Origin: Teratosphaeria epicoccoides
Lineage: Eukaryota > Ascomycota > Dothideomycetes > Mycosphaerellales > Teratosphaeriaceae
Assembly: GCA_021401465.1 (NCBI GenBank)
Contig: JADDMT010000018.1
Location: 186,001 to 250,000 of the forward strand
Reading direction: 5' to 3'
Length of the DNA: 64,000 nt
Within the stretch, counting starts at the first letter, position 1. Every line of letters starts with the position of its first letter. A model generated the notes under the pieces. That model did not search any database and was not told where the DNA came from. It saw only the letters and a list, made by a program, of their open reading frames with translations. This document shows positions 45,427-55,096 of this stretch, in pieces. Both the position numbers and the translations under genes were made by a program.

Positions 45427-47364
45427 ATGGCCACGGCGCATACTCAGCTACCTTCCGGGGAGCCTAGTCCTTCGATTCCTGACTATTTAGCCAGCCCGAA
45501 CGCGGTCTTTGCAGACCAGGGCGTGCAATGGCGATATGGCAAACCTCCAGACTACAGCAAAACACGAAAGGTGTGGGAAGAAGGTATGGTACCACACCGT
45601 CCGAATATGCACAACGGGAAGCTGTCTGTGTTGGGGTGCGGCGTGAGCGCAATAATGACGAGCCGATGCGAGCTTTGAAATTTGAGTCGATTGGGTCATG
45701 ATTTAACAGGTGGCTGCAGGGAAGAAGATGAACCATGCAGCCGGCAGTCTGCCTCAGCTTGTCGAAAACCTCATCAAGAACTGGGAAGTGGAAGCTTCCT
45801 TCAAGCCTAGACTGGAAGACTGGCGCACGATTTCTCATAAGGAGTACTCCTTCGCCATGAATGGTGGCACGCCTCAATCGGGACAGCACATGGTAAGCGC
45901 CTCGTCATCTGGCACAATTGACCTATGGCAACGTGCTAAGGCTGCGTCCCATCCACTTCAGCTCAAGGTCGGGACGTACAACGCGGTCATCGCGCCGAAC
46001 GAATACTACAGCCCAGAAAACTCCGACTTTGCATCGAGCCATAAGACGTTCAAGCGGATGATGCCCACTTTCGCATTCGAGGTGATTGAGGTCTACAGTG
46101 GTCCTCCGACTGTGGCGTTCAAATGGAGGCATTGGGTAAATGGTGTCTGCGTGGCCAGAGATACAGCCAAATCGACATCGCTAACGTTGCCGACAGGGCG
46201 TCATGAAGAACGACTACGTGGGCTTCAACAAGTAAGTCGATGTTCAGGCAGGCTCACGGTCCACGACTCAAGCCAAATATAGCTTCCTCTGTCAACCTCG
46301 CAGGCATGCTGACACGATGTAGCAAAGGGGAGAAGATTGTGGCGAAAGCTCATGGCGGTCCGATCGAAATTTTCGGTGTGACAGTCGCCACGGTCGACGA
46401 CAAGGTTCGTCTGCAAGCCGTTGACACATGGATGGACTCTCTGGACATGTTCCGGCAAATTGCACCAAATGGAGTGGTGAGTAAGGACGCCATGAACCGA
46501 GACATCAGCATGGAGAATGCTCTTGACATCAGCAACGATCTCGGACTCGCAGGTGCACCAGCACCGCCTGCAAACCAGGAAGAATCGCATGGCCGAGACG
46601 AGGCCTCGATAGATGCAGTCGCCGGATCCGCGCTCATCGCCACGCAGCCGCACGAAGATGGCGTGCCTCACCCTGACGGCGTGAAGATCGCCGAGCAGTT
46701 CAACAAAGAAGACGCACAGCAGCTGCCCGCGCCAGAAGATATCATTCCCAAGCACATCTCCAACAGTACAGGGGAAGCTGCCGATGCGTTTGTGCCGCAT
46801 CAAGGTGCGGATACGTCGACGAAACCTGTCGGGGAGGATGACACGGCAGTAGTGTCTGCTACACCGACCATAGTTGACACTGCTGCTAGACAGGGTGCGC
46901 ATGCGGAGGTGGAGCACACTGAGAGTAACTTTCATGATGCGCGTGAGCACCTGCAGCACGATGAGCATGCAGCTTCGCAGGATCTGCCGACCGAACGCGC
47001 ACCGGCGGATACTGCGGATGCTCGTCCGGTGGACGTGACGAGCGAGCACAAGGATTCTGTGTCTACTTGGGCGATCAATGCATCGGCAATCTCCGGTGGT
47101 GTTGAAGATCGTGTGCGGTTGGGTCAGTCGGGCGAGGTGATGGACGAGCAGGAGCAGTATGGTACCCATGACGCCGTTGACGAGCATCTGGAGAAGTCTG
47201 CCGAGGTGGTCCATCCGCACGCACATAACACGGAGGTGAAGGTCCAGCCGCAGCCTGGTGACGCGGTTGCTGTGCCTGCCACGGCTGAAGAGACGGTCGT
47301 GACTCACGAGGAGATGAGTCAGATTACGCCTGGAGAGTGTCCGTTCATGATGAACCGTGAGTAG
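45427..47364 (+). CDS. Pep2/pathogen-related family protein with long acidic tail
   Basis: Five exons (45427-45583, 45720-45892, 45962-46135, 46197-46231, 46323-47364) with introns of 136, 69, 61 and 91 nt give 526 residues. Residues 1-230 match the fungal family annotated as pathogenesis-associated Pep2, related to plant pathogen-related proteins. The spliced blocks are PDYLASPNAV, PDYSKTRKVWEEG, AGSLPQLVENLIKNWEVEASFK, SHKTFKRMMPTFAFEV, WRHWGVMKNDYVGFNNKGEK and VDTWMDSLDMFRQIAPNG. The fold is probably NTF2/SnoaL-like and the biochemical function is unknown. The remaining 300 residues, all in exon 5, are Ala/Asp/Glu/His-rich and probably disordered, and end ECPFMMNRE. The first donor was set at 45584 because it keeps the phase and the family spacing; the GTG at 45571 is a weaker alternative. 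Confidence 0.85.
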
Positions 47365-49993
47365 GCAGTAGCAGGATGAGTGTTGGGGTGATTGTGATGG
47401 TGCATTCGTATGAGCTGTGATGCGAGGGTGTCAACGAATAGTCCTTCGCTTTCCTGGATATCGAGTGTTCGTCCTGATTCTGTTGGTATGAGGATTGTGT
47501 TAGCTAGTCAGTGCACTTTTTTAGGAGTCAAGCATTTTGCGACCAACGAAATGCTCTCGGGTACATTAAACAGCACAGCAGATGAAGCGCCTGTTTCCGT
47601 GGCATTGCCACGACCTCAACGATCATGAGGCCTCTGACCCATGGGCCGTCGTACATTACATGCCCTTCGTTGACACACAGCCAGAAGCCATCAGGTGAGA
47701 GCTGTGAAAACGCTCTCGAAAGGCCCATGGTCCGTTGAACGCGAGCATCTCCGGTCTGAAAGTCTGCTAATACGCATCACTCTGCTCAGCTATTCTCAGG
47801 GCCTGATCGCTGCTGAGATCTCAGTGAGGACAAAAGGACTGGGACATCAAAGCTGACGCACTGTCGACAATACCATCTATGCCCGGGCAAGACCGATCTT
47901 TGGCGATTCTTGAGGCAACAGTGCTCGAGGAATCATCCTCACACTTCGTGAGGTTCGCGCTATCAGCGGCTTGATGCCTCCTGTCGTCGACTCACAACTT
48001 CCCTTTGGCGCTATCGTCAGCGCATGGGACAAGTTCCGGCCAGGTTTCGCGACCATGCCCAAGTCACCGACTACGTCAACGTCAGCGGTACGAGGCGCTA
48101 CAGTCAGCGGGACAACTTTCGTTGGCTCATCACGAAAGACCCGCGCGATCACGCAGACCCGCTGGCGCTCAGCAGCCGTGGTTTATCCTCCATCCGCAGT
48201 GCTGAGGCTCGGCGAATCGTGATGAAATGCAGACGCACGGTCGAGACGGCATAGGCAGCAGTACCACCCACACCAGGTTCTTGCTCATATTGCCCCTTCG
48301 GCTGGGCGCGTGACCTGAGCGGGTGAAACATGGCGTGTCGCGGCCGAGTCTTCACGGTGAAAACTCATCTGGCCACGATACCGTGGGAGTAACGTGTTGG
48401 GTCTGTCGGCTCCTAGGCCGCGAGTCCGCGCCCGAGTGGTGAGCTTCCGAAGTTGCAGGTGCTCTCGCCACTTTGCGTGCGACTCGCGTAGTCGCCCCAG
48501 GCTTGCTGGGGCAACGGCGCTTCCCGAACCTCTTTTTGAATGCCTCTACCTAGGAGGTATTAGTCGTGTCTGCCTGTCTCCGAAAGGCGGTGCTGGAGAC
48601 ACATCGACGTGCTGCCACCGCATCTGGATGCTGCCGCCACGGAACGTCAACGGTGGCAGATGTCAGCGAGGACCACCCGCAGTACTAAGTGTCGGCCATG
48701 GCGTTCCAAGCTGTGGCGCGAGCAACCTGGCGGGTGTCACCGCCCAGACCGCTTACGTGTGCAGCTCGAGCAGAGTTCATAGGTAGGCCGGACGAATGAG
48801 CGACAGGGAAATGTCATAATATCCTTGGCGCCGCATACATGTCTCGAGGCCGGGCAAAAACACAGATGGGAAGCGGTAGAACGCCAGATTTGGCGCCAGA
48901 CAACGGCGAGACTTGTGACGTGATGAGTGGTGAGATCATACCGTCAAAGACTCTGTCATCGAGTGAACCAGTGGACTGCGGTGGGCCTGTGGCGGGCGTG
49001 TGCGTGATGATTGTGGCGGACAATGATCGACCGTATTTGTCGCCGACTGGACGAGTGCACGGACGCCGACTGAGGACGGGAGTCACAACCCAGACCCTCG
49101 CCTCCGGTCCAGCCTTTTTCCCACTCGGAGTCATCATCAGAGCGAGAACAGCTCACTGATGGCGTTTACAATTAATTATTCCCACTTCGCCTGCCGGGCC
49201 ATGCGATTTGTAGATTAATCCCGACTTTCTCTTCGTCTCCATCACGCATGTCGCGGAACCCGTCGCGCACGAGACGAGTGTTGCTTGCGTCTGCCTGGCC
49301 TGGTGCGCTTTGTTGCCACAACTAGGCTAGCAGTCATACCACCTTCCTGACCCCAAGGGAAAGGGAAGCCTCCCGACCTCCACGATCTGCGCCTCCCGCC
49401 ATACATATCGCGATCCCACACATTACTCATAAGGCACGCTCACCATATCGCCACCTGACTCACCGTCAGCAACTTGATCCAAGATCCAGAACTCTCCACT
49501 CCGTCACCCCACTGCAGCCTGGTGCCGACACAACGTAGCGACTTTAACTAGTACCGACTACCGTGACCAGCCATACAGGAAGCACAATGTTCTCTCCCGA
49601 TATCAAATACCTCGGATCCTCGGCCACCTCTCAGATCACTTCCAAGTCCGTTCAAACCGCGACCGCGAGCTTGACGGTCTGAAGGATCCAGTATCGCCTG
49701 TGTCCACAGCTTGTTGCAACATACATCAAGACTGCGCTGTACCACTACTACACAAATTCAGTGAAAGAGAAGATATTACTCACTTGGACCGATCTAAGAG
49801 GTTGCGCCGAGACGTCGGGAAGTGACGCCTTCAATACCATACTATCAACAACAAATCCACTGGTTGCTGGGTCAGTCATATGATTGCGCAGCTGGGACAG
49901 CTTGTTCGTCTTTCGTCGTGAAGGCGCAAGGTGCACGGATATATCATTGGACATCATCTACTGGATAACTCTATTGCATTTCGTCGACGGAAG
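47365..49993. other. Intergenic, no gene seen
   Basis: A 2.6-kb gap before the cyclin gene. Frames such as 48394-48786 (+) and 48839-49159 (+) show no domains. The cyclin frame is open upstream of its first ATG to about 49931. Confidence 0.5.
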
Positions 49994-52170
49994 ATGAGCT
50001 CAGGTCTCGTCGATACGCGCCTCAATGGGTACCAGCTATCCTTGACGCAACTGGGTGCGCAGTACGAACCATCGGTAACATCGTCGGCTCCGTCGTCGCA
50101 GGGCTCGGTCTTCTCGAACGTGTCATCAGCGCAAAGCTCTGCTGCGAGTTCCGTTTCTGACGACTTTCGGCTCAGCCAAGAAGAGGCACGAGAGATGTGT
50201 TCGACGCGGTATCTGCACCAGCAGGCCCAATCCGGTCACGCCATCGCCAAGGAGCAGGCTGGTCTTCAATTTTCGGTGTATGAACACAGTGCGACAAAGC
50301 ATGCGCTTTCATATGCGGACGTCACAACGGTCCCAACAGAACAGCGGCAGCACCCACGCAGATCATCACTCGTCAAGAATCAGAGGCCGCCGCCACTCGT
50401 TCGGCAGTGCGAGCGCAAGACCAATTTTGTGGACACTCTCGTCGGTAAGTTATTTCATTTCATTTGTCCGTAGCAGAAGGAAGTGGGCTGAGAATGTTGC
50501 GTGAAGATTCTGCTACGCAAATGGTAGAGGTCATTTGGCCCTTGTCAGTTGTTGCCTGCAAGAATGAGGTGGGCGGTGGGCGGGGCGTCCTGCCATTGCG
50601 CACTTACATTGAAGAGACTCTACGACGCTCGCGCACCTCGTACTCTACGCTGCAGGTGGCCCTGTATTACTTGATCCTCATCAAGCCTGAGATTCCCAAC
50701 ACAGACTTCACCATGGAGCAGACCATGGACTGCGCAGCTACTCGCGCCTTGATGTGCGGAAGACGTATGTTCTTGTCCGCCCTCATCCTCGCATCGAAAT
50801 ACCTACAGGACCGCAACTACTCCGCGAAAGCCTGGAGCAAGATGTCTGGACTCCGGGTTTGTGAGATCAACACCAACGAGAGGACTTTCTTGAGCAAAGT
50901 CTGCTGGAAGCTGCACATTCCGGGACCGATCTACAAACGTTGGACTGACATCGTCCTGAAGTACACGCCGCATCCGCAGCCGCCGTCACCCGGTCAAGGC
51001 TTGACAGCGTCGTGGAAGAGTATTGTCCCACTTCTCACGCCTGAGCTCGACAACGTACCACTGCCTCTCCCGACGCAATTCAGCCCATCTGCTCGGTGCC
51101 CAGTGGCCTTCGGCCTTGCTTCGCCAGGCGCAGCACCGATGCAGAGCAGGAGCGGCGCAGACTTGATGCACATCGGCTCGACGTCTCATGAGAGCACGCC
51201 AACACCGTCAACAGTCTTACCGCGCTTCCTGGAGCCGAAGCCCGATCTTCAGCCACCCACTCCAGCGCTGGCACGGATGGGCCCGTTGCTAACCCCACAA
51301 ATGACACCGTCTTCAATCGTCTCTAACACTCCTGCAGCGAGTGTATACGGCTCCCGTCGCCCATCAATGTGCTCAGTCATGGGGATGGCGCAAAGTATCA
51401 GCTTCACCAGATCTGCTGTGGACACATATCCTAGCATGCATGTGTTCCGCCACCCGTCGAATAGCTCAGTGTCAACGCGATCCAGTCCAGAGTCCATGAT
51501 ATCCGACAGATCACGCTCGTCTAGAGCATCCTCGACCTCGTCAATCTCTACAGTCTCGACTACTTCGTCAATGGCGCCAAACACGCGAGCTTGCTTAGCT
51601 CGGCAGGCGACTTGCCGAAACGTCAGACTGCCTCTGCCTGTACCTACCAAGCACTGCAGACTGGGATCAGAGGTCAGGCCGGTCGTCATTAACGACGATA
51701 TCGACATGTGCTCAAGCCCTGAAGTCGCTGACTTCACACCTCACGACAAGGCTTTGCATGCGCCACACAGGCATAGCAAACATGCACCACACCACCCACC
51801 TGCACCGACTACCTGTGCCGAGAAGAGTCGCAAGCGCGCACGTCCACGAGGCAGCCGCCGCACGAGTTTGCAGGAGGAGGTACGACTCATGCTGGAGGAG
51901 GAACTCGATGATATGGACTGCATCGACATTGATGAGGACAGCAATCAGGCTTCACCGACCACTGCCGCGGACTACGTGACCAACATGCTCGCAAGATCGA
52001 GCTCCGCTATGTGCACCAAGAAAGTTCAGCCACCTGCCACACTCTCAAGACGAGAGTCGAGTCGGGTTCCGGTGCAGAGGAACGATCTGGGCAAGAGCAT
52101 GAAGAGGACGTGCTGTTCGGCGCGCGCGATTTCACCTTCGCCTGCTGTGATGTTTGGTGAGGTTGTATAG
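49994..52170 (+). CDS. Pcl/Pho80-type cyclin
   Basis: Two exons (49994-50445, 50508-52170) and a 62-nt intron (GTAAGT...GAAG) give 704 residues. The cyclin box starts just before the splice and runs to about residue 290: FVDTLVDSATQMVEVIWPLS, LPLRTYIEETLRRSRTSYSTLQ, SALILASKYLQDRNYSAKAWSKMSG and FLSKVCWKLHIPG. This is the Pho80/Pcl class that partners the Cdk Pho85 (PhoA/PhoB in Aspergillus). The arrangement, with a Ser-rich N-terminus and a long Ser/Pro-rich tail, resembles the G1/S cyclin Pcl5 of filamentous fungi. Near the end is an acidic run (LMLEEELDDMDCIDIDED) that may act as a degradation or docking motif. The start is the first ATG of the frame. Confidence 0.88.
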
Positions 52171-52827
52171 CGCGTGTATGTCCCAGCCAGCCGGGGCAGA
52201 TATGGCTCAGATGACACAGCTTCGATTTGTAAAAGCTATGATGCACACGAAGCTCAAGAGGGCAAACTTCACAGCGAAAGGCTGGCAGGTACGGTGGGCT
52301 ATAAGCTTACTTGTATTGAATTCATGGGTATCAGGGGTGTTCCAGGCGTTGTGTAGCTACTGTAGCTGTATGTCCTTTCTCCACGTATTTGTTGCTCTTG
52401 AGTGCGGCAGCGTCCATTGCTCATCTAGTAATTGGTTTGTTGAGCGCACTGATTGGCAAGCAGGACATACCACTATTGACCTGCGCTGAGACTGTCATAA
52501 CGGAAGAATTTGACGGATTGCTGCCCGTCACTACGATAAATACAGGACACCGAGTTGCCAGTGGGTCTTTTTGAGTCGGTCAACCTGGTGAACTGGGTAA
52601 TCTGAGTGACTACTTGATGACACAGGAAACGCCAGGGAATACAACTAGGTGTTTGCTGACACGATTCACTGACTGCTGATGCACTTGGCTGCTACATTTT
52701 TGATTTGTTTGTCAAATTCTAAGTTCATCTGTCACTCTTTTGCTATGTCGAGTGACTGGCCAAATCGCTGTTGACGGGCTGGCTTGATACGTGGTCAGAC
52801 ATATTGGTGATGTCGGAGTCATGGACG
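52171..52827. other. Intergenic, possible lost 3' part of Ecm33-like gene
   Basis: It lies 3' of both the cyclin (+) and the truncated Ecm33-like gene (-). I searched the minus strand for the missing L-domain repeats, Ser/Thr stretch and GPI signal of an Ecm33 protein and saw none. Confidence 0.5.
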
Positions 52828-53227
52828 CTAAGGCGTTTGAAGATTTGTAAAACTCAATTTGAAGACTCCTGTGTCCAGCACACTGATCTGGCCAGTCACT
52901 GTTCTCAAGCTTTTTGATCCAAGCTGATACACGCTGGGCATGTCACGAATGAGCAGGTCGCCTTGGATCTCTTGAACATCCGCGAATTTGACAGAGCCAG
53001 CGGACGTGCCGGTCAGGCTGACGTCGCCGGTAATGCTGGAACATAGCGGTATCTGGCTAGCTTGAGCATTGCTTGCGATGGTAGTACCACCACATGATTG
53101 ACCTGTTCGGTGTCTTCGATTAGCTGGGCCTCCCACTGACAGGCATATCCTTTTTCGCTCTACCTGACAAAGACGACGCGAAGGCAAAGAGCGGTGCGAT
53201 AGTGCCGAAGACGATATTCTGGCGCAT
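52828..53227 (-). pseudogene. Truncated Ecm33-like cell-wall protein
   Basis: Two exons (53227-53164, 53102-52828) and a 61-nt intron (GTAGAG...ACAG) give only 112 residues. The first 20 are a signal peptide (MRQNIVFGTIAPLFAFASS). What follows matches the N-terminus of Ecm33/Sps2-family GPI proteins: CGGTTIASNAQASQ, CSSITGDVSLTG, VKFADVQEIQGDLLIRD. Full-length members have about 400 residues, more L-domain repeats, a Ser/Thr stretch and a GPI signal, all of which are absent here. The frame ends in TAG after NLQTP. It is either a decayed duplicate or a short secreted derivative. An intact Ecm33 gene would be expected elsewhere in the genome. Confidence 0.65.
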
Positions 53228-54017
53228 GCTCGGCACCTGGCTCAGATCATCTTCCATTAATCAGTGGGTAAGCACGATCATTTCGTTCATAGAATATGAG
53301 CTCGCAGCGAGCTCAGTCCTCTGCTCAGAACCAAGGCAGAGATAGACACGCGTCCGACGCAAATCCTGCTGTTGTGCTCGTGGGCATAGAGGGAGTTTTG
53401 CAGAGCTGCAGTGCTTCCTGCGTTGGTGATACCTCCCGTCTGTACCCGTAGACGCGGAGATCATCGCTAAGGGAGTGGTCCTCGCTGCTCCAGGACAGAT
53501 CAATCTGTGCACCACGATGGGAGGATTTCCCGACTCCAAAGCGGGACACTGTCGAGATATTCCAAGCATAGGAATCTTCGAGTATGCGTGGTGCATGACT
53601 TGGTCACGTAAGAGCACCATTGCAGATGTGCGACAATGAACACCCTCACTGTGATGAGCTCGGTTTTGATATTGAGGGGTGAAAAGATCTCTTGAGCATA
53701 AGTCCAGGCCAAGCGAAATGCAGACATGGCCTTTCGAATTATGCATACCAAATGGAAGGAGTTTGGAGGGAGAGTGAGGGTGTTAATCCCTCGATCACAA
53801 TGGAAAGAAAGTTAGCTTGGATCACCATGCGGCTTTGCGGCAGCTTCCGCCAACTGGGCAACATCATCAACGGGAGCTTAACGTTAACGCTTGTCCACGC
53901 AACAAGCACACCCATTCTACCTCAATTCATCGCAGCCACCAATAATCCACCACTTCCACCACTCCTCCACCACCCGCTCTGTCCGGCCTGCACACAGCAG
54001 CCCCCCTCACCACTACC
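53228..54017. other. Intergenic with relic, VMA4 upstream
   Basis: Apart from the relic at 53340-53629, it holds the C/A-rich leader directly upstream of the V-ATPase E gene start. Confidence 0.5.
53340..53629 (-). pseudogene. Possible gene relic, unrecognised
   Basis: A minus-strand frame of about 90 residues is bounded upstream by a stop and has no start codon near its coding-like part. It reads EDSYAWNISTVSRFGVGKSS, then SWSSEDHSLSDDLRVYGYR, and stops after LPWF. The composition resembles the C-terminal part of a real protein more than translated noncoding DNA. It may be the last exon of a gene whose 5' part is gone. I do not recognise the family. Confidence 0.3.
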
Positions 54018-54776
54018 ATGTCCCAAATCCACGCCATGACCGACGACCAAGTCACCTCCGAACTCCGCAAAATGACCGCCTTCATTCGGCAAGAAGCCCT
54101 GGAAAAGGCACGTGAGATCCACCTCAAGGCCGACGAAGAATTCTCCATCGAAAAGTCCAAACTCGTGCGCTCCGAAACCCAACGCATCGACGCCGAATAC
54201 ACCAAGAAGTTCACCCAGGCCTCCATGTCGCAGCAAATCACCAAGTCCACGCTCTCCAACAAGACGCGATTGAGGATTTTGGGCGCGAAGCAGGAGGTTC
54301 TGGACGGGTTGTTTGAGCAGGCGCGGGGCAAGCTGGAGAAGGAGGGCACGGGGGACAAGGGGAAGTATCAGAGGGCGCTGGCGGGGTTAGTTTTGGAGGG
54401 GTTGTATTCGTTGAATGAAAAGAAGGTTAGTTTGAGGATAAGGAAGAAGGACGAGGATGTTGTCAAGAAGGCGCTGGAGGAGGCGAAGAAGGAGTACAAG
54501 GAGAAGATGGCGGGGAGGGAGGTGGAGATTGCGATCGAAGAGAAGGACAGGCTGCCCGAGGGGTCGTAAGTTGAGATGTATCATACACATGAGAGCAGGA
54601 CCTGTAAGCTGACATGTCCTTGCAGAGCCGGCGGCGTGGTTATTCTGAACGGCAACGGCAAGATCGATATCAACAACACGTTCGAAGAGCGTCTGAAAAT
54701 CCTGGAAACGGATGCGCTGCCCGCAGTCCGCACGACGCTGTTCGGGGAGAACAAGAACAGGAAGTTCAAGGACTAG
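54018..54776 (+). CDS. VMA4: Vacuolar H+-ATPase subunit E
   Basis: Two exons (54018-54565, 54626-54776) and a 60-nt intron (GTAAGT...TGCAG, CTGAC branch) give 232 residues; yeast Vma4 has 233. Subunit E forms the peripheral stalk of the V1 sector with subunit G and keeps the catalytic head from rotating. The long N-terminal helix is typical: DDQVTSELRKMTAFIRQEAL, then EKAREIHLKADEEFSIEKSK. The C-terminal globular part contains GGVVILNGNGKIDINNTFEE, then RLKIL and the end TLFGENKNRKF. The intron interrupts the same Gly-rich turn seen in other fungi, and the splice is in phase. Confidence 0.95.
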
Positions 54777-55096
54777 ATACCGCATAAAACAGTCATTGGG
54801 TTTGGCTTTGTACTGGTACGAGCGAGCTTTTTGCGACACACGTGTGTAGATATTGCATGGCGTTAGTCAAGATGGAACGAGAAACTTTGATGTGATCAAT
54901 TCTCGTGCATTTGACGGATCGGTTTTCTGCAGTCGCGCCCCTGCAGCTTGTTCCGTGAGCTATCTATCTCTAGACGCCAGGCTCTCCTAGACCCGAGTGG
55001 AGCTTGACCCAAAAGCTTGACCCAAAGACCCACGGGCTGTTTGCCAGCGGTCTCTGCTTAGGAACTTGGTCACACTATTGATCTGGTGCCGGCTGC
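54777..55096. other. Convergent 3' flanks
   Basis: It separates the V-ATPase E gene from the PHD-finger gene. No coding feature was found. Confidence 0.7.
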
